Shown: in pieces, positions 42,989 through 52,111 of the stretch
Position numbering within the stretch: the stretch's first letter is position 1
Layout of the letters: each line of letters opens with the position of its first letter
Assembly (NCBI GenBank): GCA_025454975.1
Contig: JALONK010000002.1
Span: forward strand, 1-64,000
Direction: 5' to 3'
Source: Bacteroidia bacterium
GTDB lineage: Bacteria; Bacteroidota; Bacteroidia; UKL13-3
DNA: 64,000 nt
Translations under genes and position numbers: made by a program
Notes under the pieces: model-generated
Told to the model about the DNA's origin: nothing
The model's input: the letters and a program-made list of their open reading frames with translations, nothing else
Databases searched by the model: none

Positions 42989-43573
42989 GTGAATCAACAA
43001 CAATACTTTGAAATTTTAGGAGCCTTACTTAGCATTGGGTACAGCTTATTATTAATGAAAGAAAACAAAACCGGTTGGTTACTTGGCATTGCTTCTTCTT
43101 GTATTAGTGTGTGGTTGTTTTATCAAACCCAACTATTTGCTCAAGCAATCATCAGCGTTTATTTTGCGTTAGTAGGTATTTATGGTTATTGGTATTGGCA
43201 TCGCGCCGAAAAACATCATGAACATATACATATTTGGCCGGTTCATTTTCATCCGATTGCTATAATAACTATAGCAGTCATTGGATTTCCATTGGCTTCC
43301 ATTTTTGCAGCTTACACTAAAAGTGCCAGCCCCGTATTAGACACCTTAGTAACGGTTTCAGGTTTTATTGCATCAATAAAAGAGGCAAGAAAAATATTAA
43401 GTAGTTGGCTGTATTGGTTCATCATTAACCTGGCAAGCGCATGGTTGTACTACACCCAACATTTAAATTATTATGCCATTTTAATGGTAGTATATGCCGG
43501 CATTTGTATACCGGGTTACATCAGTTGGCATCGTATTTATCAGGCTCAAAAAAAAACGGCAGCTAATAGATAG
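42989..43573 (+). CDS. pnuT: PnuC/PnuT-family vitamin transporter, probably thiamine
   Basis: The 194-aa protein has seven hydrophobic segments and the family signature around SVYFALVGIYGYWYWHR, the W-x-W binding-site helix. PnuC-type facilitators carry nicotinamide riboside, riboflavin or thiamine depending on the clade. Thiamine is most likely here because the divergent neighbour is a TPP-riboswitch-controlled TonB receptor, a pairing described for Bacteroidetes (omr1-pnuT). The start is a GTG; no ATG lies at a better place. The riboswitch faces the other way, so this gene seems to escape TPP control, unlike the classical operon. A terminator overlaps its stop codon. Confidence 0.82.
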   Translation: MNQQQYFEILGALLSIGYSLLLMKENKTGWLLGIASSCISVWLFYQTQLFAQAIISVYFALVGIYGYWYWHRAEKHHEHIHIWPVHFHPIAIITIAVIGFPLASIFAAYTKSASPVLDTLVTVSGFIASIKEARKILSSWLYWFIINLASAWLYYTQHLNYYAILMVVYAGICIPGYISWHRIYQAQKKTAANR

Positions 43574-43584
43574 ATGCTGCCGTT
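43555..43584. terminator. Bidirectional terminator between pnuT and prolyl oligopeptidase genes
   Basis: AACGGCAGC and GCTGCCGTT form a 9-bp stem around a 12-base loop. The A-tract on one side (43549-43555) serves minus-strand transcripts as a U-tract. The stem overlaps the pnuT stop codon. Confidence 0.7.
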
Positions 43585-43597
43585 GAATAGTATTTGT

Positions 43598-45724
43598 TTA
43601 TTTCACATGAGCTCCAACATTCCACAACATAAAACTCCACATGTCAGTTACTTCTTCAATCAACTTAGTGGTTGGTTTTCCTGCCCCGTGTCCGGCTTTC
43701 GAATCAATCCTAATTAATACCGGATTACCTTCTTTCATTTGTTTATATTGTAACTCAGCAGCAAACTTAAAACTATGGGAAGGCACAACTCTGTCGTCAT
43801 GATCGGCAGTCATAATTAATGTAGCAGGATAATTTACTCCCGACTTAATATTATGCAATGGTGAATATTTATATAAGTAGGCAAACTGTGAAGAGTCTTC
43901 ACTACTGCCGTACTCCACTGCCCATCCCCAGCCAATGGTAAATTTATGGTACTTCAACATATCAAGTACACCAACGGCCGGAATAGCAACTTTAAACAAC
44001 TCGGGCCTTTGTGTCATGCAAGCCCCTACTAATAAACCTCCATTACTTCCACCATTAATGGCTAAGTGTTGAGATGAAGTATATTTTTCCTTAATTAAAT
44101 ATTCTGCAGCAGCAATAAAATCGTCAAATACATTTTGTTTATTAGCCAACATACCCGCCTTATGCCAGTCTTCTCCATATTCGCCGCCACCTCTTAAATT
44201 AGCTATGGCATACACGCCACCTTGTTCTAAAAACATAATTCTAGAAATACTAAATGAAGGCGTCAAGGAAATGTTAAAACCTCCGTATCCATATAACATG
44301 GTAGGATTGTCTCCGGTTAACTTTAATCCTTTTTTATGCATGATAAACATTGGAATTTTAGTTCCGTCTTTTGAAGGGTAAAACACTTGCTTGGTTTCAA
44401 ATTCATCCGGATTAAATTTCACTTCTGTTTTTCTAAATAACTCCGACTTGCCTGAAGTAATATCATAGCGATAAATTTCTCCCGGATTAATAAAAGAAGT
44501 GTACGCATAAAATGATTCTGTATCAGTAATTTTACCTGAAATGCCACTTGCTGTTCCTATGCCGGGCAAGTTAATTTCTATCTTCTTCGAACCATTCATA
44601 TCATACCTGAACAATCTTGTACTTGCATCTTTTAAATAAGTGGCAAACATGTAACCGCCGCAGGTATAAACGCCTTCCAACAAATCAGTTGATTGCGGAA
44701 TAATTTCTTTCCAATTAGCCGGATCATTTTGTTCAGGATCAACAGCAATTAATCTATACCTGGGTGCCCCAAAATCAGTTAAGGCATATACCATTTTACC
44801 TACATTGGTAACCACCGAATAATTATTTTCAAACCCTTTAAATAAGGTTGTAAATCCAGCCTTTGCATTGGTTAATGATTTTATTAAAACTTCGCTCCCC
44901 GATGTTCCTTCACTAACATTTATAAACAAATAAGTTTCGTCTTCACTAACCATTGCATTAAAGTATCGAAGCGGATGTTTTTTATCCTCATATACCAATT
45001 TATCCGTACTTTGTTCTGTGCCTACTTCATGATAATAAATCTTCATGTATTCATTGGCATTGCTGTACTCTTTTCCTTTTTTAGGCTCATCATAACGGCT
45101 GTAATAAAACCCATTTTTATACCAAGTAGCACCACTAAATTTCACCCAGCTAATCACATCTTTTAAATATGATTTTGTGGCTACTTCCATCACTTTAATT
45201 TCATTCCAATCACTTCCACTTTTAGCGGTACCAATGGCACAATATTTTCCGTCTTTACTAAAGGTTAAGCTTGCTAATGATGTTGTGCCATCCTCACTTA
45301 AAACATTTGGGTCTAAAAAAACTTCAGGTTCGGTATTTATCCCTTTTTGTCTATAAAGTACACTTTGGTTTTGTAAGCCATTATTTTTAAAAAAGTAATA
45401 GTATTCGCCTTCCTTAAACGGTGATGAATACTTTGGATAATTCCATATTTCTGTTAGCCTATTTTTTATTTTTTCTCTAAATGGTATCTGATTTAAATAT
45501 GATTGTGTTACCTTATTTTGTTCAGTAACCCATTGCTCAACCAAGGCAGCGGTATCTTGCTCCAGCCAACGGTAAGGGTCTTCAACCTTAACCCCAAAAT
45601 AAGTATCAACGGCATCGGTTCGCTGCGTGGCCGGGTACGCTCCAACATTTATATTAGCTCTTTCCATAGTTTTTGTACAGGCTGTTACACCTAATACTCC
45701 TAATAACAAAATTGTATTCTTCAT
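43598..45724 (-). CDS. Prolyl oligopeptidase family serine peptidase, lipoprotein
   Basis: The 708-aa S9A enzyme cleaves after proline in short peptides. It has a lipoprotein signal (MKNTILLLGVLGVTAC, Cys16), so it is probably anchored in a membrane facing the periplasm. The N-terminal propeller starts with DPYRWLEQD. The catalytic domain holds GGSNGGLLVGAC (Ser near 560), DHDDRVVPSHSFKFAAEL (Asp near 643) and AGHGAGKPT (His near 678). Length and motifs fit the family. Gene neighbours give no hint of a specific role beyond general peptide use. Confidence 0.93.
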   Translation of the reverse strand: MKNTILLLGVLGVTACTKTMERANINVGAYPATQRTDAVDTYFGVKVEDPYRWLEQDTAALVEQWVTEQNKVTQSYLNQIPFREKIKNRLTEIWNYPKYSSPFKEGEYYYFFKNNGLQNQSVLYRQKGINTEPEVFLDPNVLSEDGTTSLASLTFSKDGKYCAIGTAKSGSDWNEIKVMEVATKSYLKDVISWVKFSGATWYKNGFYYSRYDEPKKGKEYSNANEYMKIYYHEVGTEQSTDKLVYEDKKHPLRYFNAMVSEDETYLFINVSEGTSGSEVLIKSLTNAKAGFTTLFKGFENNYSVVTNVGKMVYALTDFGAPRYRLIAVDPEQNDPANWKEIIPQSTDLLEGVYTCGGYMFATYLKDASTRLFRYDMNGSKKIEINLPGIGTASGISGKITDTESFYAYTSFINPGEIYRYDITSGKSELFRKTEVKFNPDEFETKQVFYPSKDGTKIPMFIMHKKGLKLTGDNPTMLYGYGGFNISLTPSFSISRIMFLEQGGVYAIANLRGGGEYGEDWHKAGMLANKQNVFDDFIAAAEYLIKEKYTSSQHLAINGGSNGGLLVGACMTQRPELFKVAIPAVGVLDMLKYHKFTIGWGWAVEYGSSEDSSQFAYLYKYSPLHNIKSGVNYPATLIMTADHDDRVVPSHSFKFAAELQYKQMKEGNPVLIRIDSKAGHGAGKPTTKLIEEVTDMWSFMLWNVGAHVK

Positions 45725-45901
45725 GGTTTGATGAATTTGTTACACAAGTATAAACTATAATACCATTAGCCAAACTAAACCATAAGTAAAATTACTTAAT
45801 CATTTTATTATCGGAATAATAGTGGTTTAAACGGTGGCGTTCCCTTGTTTAAGGCTGCCCTTCAAGCCAACAATAAACAAGGTCAGGCTTTTCGTTTCAA
45901 T

Positions 45902-45921
45902 CTTTTTGCTTAAGCAAAAAG
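45902..45921. repeat. 20-bp perfect palindrome
   Basis: CTTTTTGCTTAAGCAAAAAG is fully self-complementary. It lies in the 290-bp intergenic region 45725-46015, beside GC-richer unique sequence (45838-45900 and 45925-45955) that does not look coding. Confidence 0.6.
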
Positions 45922-45960
45922 GATTTCCACTGCAATCCTTAACGCAAAATCCCGTAAACA

Positions 45961-45995
45961 AAAAAGGTTATGCCGTATAAGCGACATAACCTTTA
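45961..45995. terminator. Terminator of the 108-aa protein gene
   Basis: AAAGGTTATG and CATAACCTTT form a 10-bp stem around a 12-base loop, flanked by an A-tract that is a U-tract for the minus-strand gene ending at 46016. Confidence 0.75.
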
Positions 45996-46015
45996 TCAAT
46001 CCAATATGTGTTTAA

Positions 46016-46342
46016 TTATTCTACTTCAGGTTCGGGCTCAATCCCCAACATCAGGTTTTTAATATCCTGCAATTCTTCTTTATTGTATTTATTATCATAA
46101 TCACCTAACAAGTCAAGTAGATAACTTAGGTTAGCAACTCCATCCTCTTCTTCAAGGTATAAATAAGAATAATCTCCATACTCTTCAATATTCTCATACG
46201 CCAAACGAATCATTTTTACATAACCCGGTTCGTTACGGTTTGCCTTAAACCATTCACGTAATGACTTTAATTGTTCAACAAGCTTCGGACTAAACCCTTC
46301 AGTTTCCAAAGTCTTTTTTATCGCATCTATCTGTTGCTTCAT
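46016..46342 (-). CDS. Small acidic helical protein, unknown function
   Basis: I do not recognise this 108-aa protein. It is predicted helical and acidic, without signal peptide, with LREWFKANRNEPGYVKMIRLAYENIEE in the middle and an acidic end (GIEPEPEVE). The frame is intact, it has its own terminator, and composition matches neighbouring genes, so it is probably real. The divergent neighbour is the DUF486 gene, 87 bp away. Confidence 0.7.
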   Translation of the reverse strand: MKQQIDAIKKTLETEGFSPKLVEQLKSLREWFKANRNEPGYVKMIRLAYENIEEYGDYSYLYLEEEDGVANLSYLLDLLGDYDNKYNKEELQDIKNLMLGIEPEPEVE

Positions 46343-46429
46343 GTTTAAAATTAATGTAATAATGTGCGAAACTACATTTTTTGGTTGTGTTTAAAAAATT
46401 TACTTCGCCCAATATTCTGAAAATTAGTA

Positions 46430-46801
46430 ATGAAAGCACTTTACACCATTTTATTATTATTGGTTTCAAACCTATTTATGACCTTTGCTTGGTATGGTCA
46501 TCTGCAACTTCAAAAAGTTGACGGACTTAAACAGGCCGGTTTATTGGGTATCATCCTTATCAGTTGGGGAATTGCGCTATTCGAATATGTTTTTCAGGTT
46601 CCGGCCAATAGGCTGGGATCACAAGTATATGGCGGACCCTTCAATCTATTTGAGCTTAAAACCTTGCAAGAGGCTATTAGTATCATTGTATTTGTATTGG
46701 TAAACTTACTTGTGTTTAAGGATGGAAATTTACAGTGGAATCATGTTGTAGGATTTGCCCTCATTGTACTGGCTGTATTTATCATTTTCAAAAAGTGGTA
46801 A
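46430..46801 (+). CDS. DUF486 (DMT-superfamily-like) membrane protein
   Basis: The 123-aa protein has four transmembrane helices and the family motifs NLFMTFAWYGHL, FEYVFQVPANRLG and FNLFELKTLQEAISI. DUF486 proteins resemble half-size drug/metabolite transporters and their substrate is unknown. It is a single gene on the plus strand, followed by 150 bp and then the radical SAM gene. Confidence 0.9.
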   Translation: MKALYTILLLLVSNLFMTFAWYGHLQLQKVDGLKQAGLLGIILISWGIALFEYVFQVPANRLGSQVYGGPFNLFELKTLQEAISIIVFVLVNLLVFKDGNLQWNHVVGFALIVLAVFIIFKKW

Positions 46802-46953
46802 ACTCTCAATGTAATTCGGCATAATAAAGGTTAAGCATTACACCATCAGATTTTTAGATATGCCTTTTGTTATCAATTATATAAACCATAATTAAGATAA
46901 CACATCTTTTCTTATCATTGCATACTTAAAATAGTTAAATATTTTTAAAAACG

Positions 46954-48477
46954 ATGCGGATTTTACTTGTTTACCCCGAAATGCCTGATACTTTCTATGC
47001 ACTTAAGCATTTTATTAAGATTGCAGGAAAAAAAGCAGCATTTCCGCCATTAGGTTTATTAACCGTGGCATCGTTATTACCTAAACATTGGGAAAAAAAG
47101 GTGGTTGATTTAAACACAAAACCTTTATTGGATAACGATATTCGTTGGGCTGATTATGTGTTTTTATCAGCCATGAATGTGCAGGAAGAGTCGGTAAGAG
47201 AAGTACTGGCGCAATGTAAAAAAGTAGGAACGAAAGTGGTGGCAGGTGGGCCATTGTTTACACACGAATATGAGAGGTTCGACTTAGTCGATCATTTTGT
47301 ATTAAATGAAGCTGAGATTACCTTACCCCCATTTATTGCTGATATTGAAAGCAATGCACCCAAAAGAATTTATCAATCAACGGAATTTGCAGATGTTACC
47401 TCTTCTCCTATTCCAATGTTTGAATTGATAAACATGGATGATTATTTGTACGACATTATACAATACTCAAGAGGCTGCCCGTATTTATGCGACTTTTGTG
47501 ATGTAACGGCCTTATTTGGCAGAAAACCAAGAACCAAAACTCCTCAACAAATTATTGATGAATTGGAGGCAATCCAACAATGCGGCACCACTCAATTGGT
47601 TTTGTTTGCTGATGATAATTTGATTGGGAATAAAAGACTGCTAAAGTCAGAGTTATTACCTGCAATAATTGAATGGCGTAAAAAAACTAATCCAAGCTTT
47701 TTCTTTGCTACCCAACTTACCGTTAATTTGGTTGATGATGAAGAGCTGATGCAATTACTGGCCGATGCAGGATTTCGTCATGTATTTATCGGGATTGAAA
47801 CGCCTGATGAAATTAGTTTAAAGCATGCACACAAAAACCAGAATTTGAAAAGAAATATCCTGGATACTATTCACCTCATTCATCAAAAAGGATTTATTAT
47901 TTCAGGTGGGTTTATTGTGGGATTTGATACCGATACAGAAAAAAGTTTTGAGATTCAACGCCAATTTATTCAAGAAACAGGAATTCCTTTACCTATTGTA
48001 AATATTCTGAAAGCACCTCCGGGCACCGAATTATATGAGCGAATGAAGAGGGAAAAACGATTGATTAAAGATTTTGCATTTGAGGAAGGTGATACAAACA
48101 TAAATCCGGTAATGGGTGAAGAAAAATTACTTAATGGATTTTTAAACGTAATAGAAGGTATTTATCCTCCGGAGCATGCATATCAGCGACTCCAACAATT
48201 TTTTAAGCATCATAGGTTTACCTCATCAACCATAAAAATAAAGCCCAAATTGAAGGCATCAGACTTATTATTAATTTTACGAGTGGTTTATCTATTAGGC
48301 ATTAAAGATAAGCATAGAAAATATTTTTGGAAGTTGATTTTATGGACCTACAAGTTTAATCCTAAGTTTGCCGATAAGGCCTTTTTTTATGGAATGATGA
48401 TGTATCAGATGAATCAAACTTATTTACATATCAGAAGTCAGGTTGAGCAAAATTTAGTTCGACTCAAAAGTGCATAA
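46954..48477 (+). CDS. B12-binding radical SAM protein (DUF4070-type C-terminus)
   Basis: The 507-aa enzyme has a cobalamin-binding Rossmann domain at residues 1-140 and a radical SAM domain at about 165-370. The cluster motif is CPYLCDFC (from about residue 174), a C-x3-C-x2-C pattern. The C-terminal ~130 residues match DUF4070. Relatives include the hopanoid methylase HpnR and other class B methylases. Some of these proteins instead rearrange C-C bonds or work in lipid synthesis. Substrate here is unknown. It is not clustered with hopanoid, pigment or cofactor genes, so the context does not narrow the function. Confidence 0.88.
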   Translation: MRILLVYPEMPDTFYALKHFIKIAGKKAAFPPLGLLTVASLLPKHWEKKVVDLNTKPLLDNDIRWADYVFLSAMNVQEESVREVLAQCKKVGTKVVAGGPLFTHEYERFDLVDHFVLNEAEITLPPFIADIESNAPKRIYQSTEFADVTSSPIPMFELINMDDYLYDIIQYSRGCPYLCDFCDVTALFGRKPRTKTPQQIIDELEAIQQCGTTQLVLFADDNLIGNKRLLKSELLPAIIEWRKKTNPSFFFATQLTVNLVDDEELMQLLADAGFRHVFIGIETPDEISLKHAHKNQNLKRNILDTIHLIHQKGFIISGGFIVGFDTDTEKSFEIQRQFIQETGIPLPIVNILKAPPGTELYERMKREKRLIKDFAFEEGDTNINPVMGEEKLLNGFLNVIEGIYPPEHAYQRLQQFFKHHRFTSSTIKIKPKLKASDLLLILRVVYLLGIKDKHRKYFWKLILWTYKFNPKFADKAFFYGMMMYQMNQTYLHIRSQVEQNLVRLKSA

Positions 48478-48623
48478 TAAAGGATAAACAATTGGCAATT
48501 TATCTTGGAATTAGCCTTACTAATATTCGACTCAGTGCTACAATATTAACCTACTTTACACTTCATAAATTTGTGTTGTAATTAAACGTAAGGGAAGCCT
48601 TGTTTGAGAAAACAAAGCAACCA

Positions 48624-49211
48624 CTAAAGCATCCAACGGTTTGTAATTCGATTGGTGTACTGAATAAAGTCGGCAAGACCGGCATTAAAGGCTTCATTCC
48701 CCAGCAGATTACCATCCTCATCAATCACCTCTTTGGTAAAATGTGATTCGAATATTTTTGAAGAAACAATGGCGTTTAAATCGGTGAAGCTAATTATTTT
48801 ACTTAAAATACTATTGATATGTAAGGCAGGTACTTTACCTCCCTTTCCGGTTGATACACCAACGCTTGCGAACACTTTTTCATCAAACAAATCTTTAAAA
48901 TTCCTGTCGCCAAAGCGATGTAACCAATTTAATATTTCCGGAGTTGTGCTCCAGTTATACTCGGGGGTGATAACAATAATTAACGAAGCATTATACATGG
49001 CATCAACCAATCCCTTTTGAAATACTGTTAAGTTATTTCTATCAACCGGACCTTGATTAATTAAAGGAATGTCATAGGTACGGAAGTCAACTAAATCAAC
49101 CTTGTGATTTAATTTTTCATATTGTTTTTGCAAAGCTTTCGCTACACGTAAAGTATTATTTTGTGCGCGTGCTGAGCCTGATATAATACATACAGAAAAA
49201 GGCTGCGACAT
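48624..49211 (-). CDS. NAD(P)H-dependent FMN reductase
   Basis: The 195-aa flavodoxin-fold reductase shows IISGSARAQNNTLRVAKAL (the FMN phosphate loop, residues 9-27) and VITPEYNWSTTPEILNWLHR (the PEYN motif, about 81-100). These match the NADPH-dependent FMN/azo/quinone reductase family. It reduces FMN, quinones or azo compounds in the cytoplasm. It is the third gene of the tatC-rpiB unit, starting 34 bp after rpiB, so it may be cotranscribed. Confidence 0.88.
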   Translation of the reverse strand: MSQPFSVCIISGSARAQNNTLRVAKALQKQYEKLNHKVDLVDFRTYDIPLINQGPVDRNNLTVFQKGLVDAMYNASLIIVITPEYNWSTTPEILNWLHRFGDRNFKDLFDEKVFASVGVSTGKGGKVPALHINSILSKIISFTDLNAIVSSKIFESHFTKEVIDEDGNLLGNEAFNAGLADFIQYTNRITNRWML

Positions 49212-49245
49212 AAAAATAGAAACAGCTTAATTGTTAAACAGTTTT

Positions 49246-49677
49246 TTAACTGCAAGCTATTTTATTGACACGGTTGGCGTGTCGGCCACCTTCAAACGGA
49301 GTTGAAATGAATGTTTTTGTGATTTCGGCTGCCAATTCAAAAGAGATAAACCGAGCAGGTAGGCACAATACATTAGCATTATTATGTTGTTTAGCCAAGG
49401 CACCAAGTTCGGCAGTCCAGCATAAAGCAGCGCGAATATTTTGGTGTTTATTGGCTGTTATGGCAACGCCATTACCACTACCACAAATTAAAATTCCCAA
49501 ATCAAACTCACCTTGTTCAACTGCGTTGGCAACGGGATGTGCAAAGTCGGGATAATCAACAGAGGCATCGTTAAACGGACCAAAATCTTTAACATCAATT
49601 CCGGCCTCAGTAAGGTTTGTTATTAATTGTTGTTTGTATTCAAATCCGGCATGATCGCCACCAATTGCTATTTTCAT
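49246..49677 (-). CDS. rpiB: Ribose-5-phosphate isomerase B
   Basis: RpiB interconverts ribose 5-phosphate and ribulose 5-phosphate in the pentose phosphate pathway. The 143-aa protein has the family start MKIAIGGDHAGFEYK (Asp8-His9), the active Cys65 in GILICGSGNG and the substrate loop GGRHANRVNKI near the end. Length is typical. The gene begins 5 bp after tatC and is followed by the FMN reductase gene. Confidence 0.95.
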   Translation of the reverse strand: MKIAIGGDHAGFEYKQQLITNLTEAGIDVKDFGPFNDASVDYPDFAHPVANAVEQGEFDLGILICGSGNGVAITANKHQNIRAALCWTAELGALAKQHNNANVLCLPARFISFELAAEITKTFISTPFEGGRHANRVNKIACS

Positions 49678-49682
49678 ATCAT

Positions 49683-50510
49683 TTATATTCTTTGTTTTTC
49701 AACTTTTAAGGCAACCAATATACTGATTTCATATAATCCATATAAAGGAATAAACATCAGAATCATGCTTGCAATATCCGGCGAAGGCGTTAACAATCCT
49801 GCCAATACAAGTATAACTACTACTGCATATCGTCTGTTACGTCGCATCCATAAGCTACCTAAGATTCCAATTTTACTGAGGAAATACACCAATATGGGCA
49901 TTTCAAATATTAGTCCGGTTGCAAAAGTTAGTGTAGCAATAAACGACACATAAGAATCAAGGTTAATTTCATTACTCACCAAGTCGCTTACCTTGTACGA
50001 ACCTAAAAAATTAATAGAGAGAGGAGAAAGAAAAAAGTAGCCAAAAAGTATTCCTACAAAAAACAACATAGAGCTAAAAAAAACCAATCCTCTAGCATAT
50101 TTAATTTCTTTGGCTGATAAGGCTGGTTTTATGAAGCGCCACAACTCCCATAAAATATAAGGGAATGCGAGAATAATACCGGTGATAAATGAAATAAAAA
50201 TATGCTCACTAAACTGTCCGCTCATGGTAATATTCGACAGGGTAAAACCAATATCTTTAATACAATATTTATCGGTATTATCAACCATATAGGATAGTTT
50301 GCATAGCAATTCATAAGTCCAAAAGTCGGTATGTACCGGCCCAAATAAAATAACATCAAACAAGATATACTTATTAAAGAAGGCAATAATTGCAAGAACC
50401 AACACGGCAATAACAGCACGAACAATATGTCCTCTAAACGCATCAATATGATCAAAGAAACTCATTTCTTTGGGATCATTAAATTCATCATCAAGTTGAT
50501 CTAAAGCCAT
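49683..50510 (-). CDS. tatC: Sec-independent protein translocase subunit TatC
   Basis: TatC is the receptor of the twin-arginine pathway in the inner membrane and binds signal peptides of folded substrates. The 275-aa protein has six hydrophobic segments. Its N-terminal motif SFFDHIDAFRGHIVRAV corresponds to the usual SFLDHLEELRxRL, and FxEMPI is seen as GLIFEMPILVYFLSKIG. A periplasmic insertion with two cysteines (YKLS..DNTDKYCIKD region, residues 65-85) is longer than in E. coli. TatA/B genes are not in the window. It heads the tatC-rpiB-reductase unit. Confidence 0.93.
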   Translation of the reverse strand: MALDQLDDEFNDPKEMSFFDHIDAFRGHIVRAVIAVLVLAIIAFFNKYILFDVILFGPVHTDFWTYELLCKLSYMVDNTDKYCIKDIGFTLSNITMSGQFSEHIFISFITGIILAFPYILWELWRFIKPALSAKEIKYARGLVFFSSMLFFVGILFGYFFLSPLSINFLGSYKVSDLVSNEINLDSYVSFIATLTFATGLIFEMPILVYFLSKIGILGSLWMRRNRRYAVVVILVLAGLLTPSPDIASMILMFIPLYGLYEISILVALKVEKQRI

Positions 50511-50550
50511 AAACGGCTGCGAAAATACAATTAAACTGTAAATAGTTTAT

Positions 50551-50585
50551 AAAAAACAAAGCGGCCCGAAACATCGGTACCGCCC
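50551..50585 (-). terminator. Terminator of the GIN-domain protein gene
   Basis: On the minus strand GGCGGTACCGA, a TGTT loop and TCGGGCCGC form an imperfect stem followed by TTTGTTTTTT, 26 bp after the stop codon at 50612. Confidence 0.7.
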
Positions 50586-50611
50586 TGTAATTAATAAATG
50601 AAAAGGTATTT

Positions 50612-52030
50612 TTAAAATCCGATTAAGGTAACTCCGGCCGAGAAAGTACGAACATCAGGTACACTATTTTGGCTAAAGTAAGGCGTTAAACTATAGTTAG
50701 CAAAAACCTTAATTTTATCAAAGCCTATCCTAATAGTGGCATCTACTTTAAAAGGGTTGATGTTAAAATCATCTTGAATTTTAACTTTTTGTTTATATCC
50801 GTTAGCCGTGCTCTCTGTACGCACTTGCATGGTGGTTATATATCTAAAAATTAGCCCTGTGGCAATATGAAATCCTTTATCTGATTTACCTTTTCGTCCG
50901 GGTGCAAATTTTATCATAACCGGGGCATTCAAGTCGTAAGTGTAAAGTTTATTTTGCGTAAGTGCATTATTAGATGCAGTAAACATAATGGAATCGTTAT
51001 TCGGGGTAAGATAATTATCACCATCAAATCTGTAGTTGCTCCATGTCATCCCAAAACCTGTGGTTACTGCCAACTTGTTTTTTATAATATGACCATCAAA
51101 TTCAAATAAGTTTAAACCAAAGAACCATGAGTTTCCCATTCTTGTATTTAATGGTTTATAGTTATTATCAAATGTAAAAGCAAAATCAGGGGTAATAAAT
51201 GAGCCAATACCTAATTCAAAACCGGCATAAACATTTTTCATTCCTTTTTTTGCCTTTATTTCTCTGGTCGAATCTTTACCTGAATCAATAATCATAAACT
51301 TTTTACTCCCGAACCGAATCTTTGTAGTGTCGTCACGCTCAACAGATAATGCACGTTGCTCATTAAACTCTTCACCATTATCAATACTCTTTACAATTGA
51401 GGCGCCATCAATATTTAAATTTTTAAATTCAGGATTGCCTGAGAACCGAACTGTTGAAGTACCATCGGCATTTACAGTTAAGTTAGTGGTAACATGAATT
51501 CTTACCATACTTACGCCATCTGTTTTTATTGTTGCAGTTTTTGCAGTCAATTTTTCAGCTCTAATGGCTGCTACTCCATCAGCTTCTATTGCAGCTAGTG
51601 AAACTGTGCCCGACAAAGTAAGTGAGGCTGTTCCATCGGCTTCAGCCTTCAAGGTGTTTGATTTAATGATAACATCAGCTTTACTAACCCCATCTAATTC
51701 AATAATTAAGTCATCAGCAATAATGGTGTCCTTACATTTTAACTGCACTGCACCATCAATATCAATCGCTCGAATACTTTTAGTATAAACTTTATAAATT
51801 CCGTTTCCACTAATTTTAAGCACCCCATTCTCTACTTCAATATCTGCATTTGGTTTTTGCTCGGAGTACACCGAATAACGGTCAGCAAATATTAGTTCAA
51901 TGGTGGCATTTCCATCAGCTTTAATTTTGCTAAACTCGGCTAAGGGCTGATTTGATTGAGCTTTCACCTGTTTAATCAACAACAATGGAGCGCCAATCAA
52001 TACAAATACAATTACTAATAATTTTTTCAT
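50612..52030 (-). CDS. GIN-domain (DUF2807) protein with outer-membrane barrel
   Basis: The start at 52030 (472 aa) gives a signal peptide (MKKLLVIVFVLIGAPLLLI to VKAQ). Residues about 25-230 are a head GIN-type beta-helix: repeated short strands rich in DG turns (GVSKADVIIKSNTLKAEADG, then GTVSLAAIEADGVAAIRAE). After a linker, residues about 265-472 form an outer-membrane barrel (VYAGFELGIGSFITPDFAF to the terminal VTLIGF). GIN proteins are thought to be surface adhesin heads or envelope sensors. It is third in a minus-strand set with the ECF sigma factor and its anti-sigma partner, so it may be a target or effector of that envelope stress system. Confidence 0.82.
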   Translation of the reverse strand: MKKLLVIVFVLIGAPLLLIKQVKAQSNQPLAEFSKIKADGNATIELIFADRYSVYSEQKPNADIEVENGVLKISGNGIYKVYTKSIRAIDIDGAVQLKCKDTIIADDLIIELDGVSKADVIIKSNTLKAEADGTASLTLSGTVSLAAIEADGVAAIRAEKLTAKTATIKTDGVSMVRIHVTTNLTVNADGTSTVRFSGNPEFKNLNIDGASIVKSIDNGEEFNEQRALSVERDDTTKIRFGSKKFMIIDSGKDSTREIKAKKGMKNVYAGFELGIGSFITPDFAFTFDNNYKPLNTRMGNSWFFGLNLFEFDGHIIKNKLAVTTGFGMTWSNYRFDGDNYLTPNNDSIMFTASNNALTQNKLYTYDLNAPVMIKFAPGRKGKSDKGFHIATGLIFRYITTMQVRTESTANGYKQKVKIQDDFNINPFKVDATIRIGFDKIKVFANYSLTPYFSQNSVPDVRTFSAGVTLIGF

Positions 52031-52111
52031 AAGGTTAAATTTAAGTATCAATTTTTGTTTGTGTGGGTAATACAGAGTAACACAATAAAAAGTTACAGTT
52101 CAATAAAAATT

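Noticed and set aside
42989-43573. TPP riboswitch control of pnuT
   Set aside because: The aptamer is on the minus strand and reads toward the TonB receptor; it cannot be part of the pnuT message.
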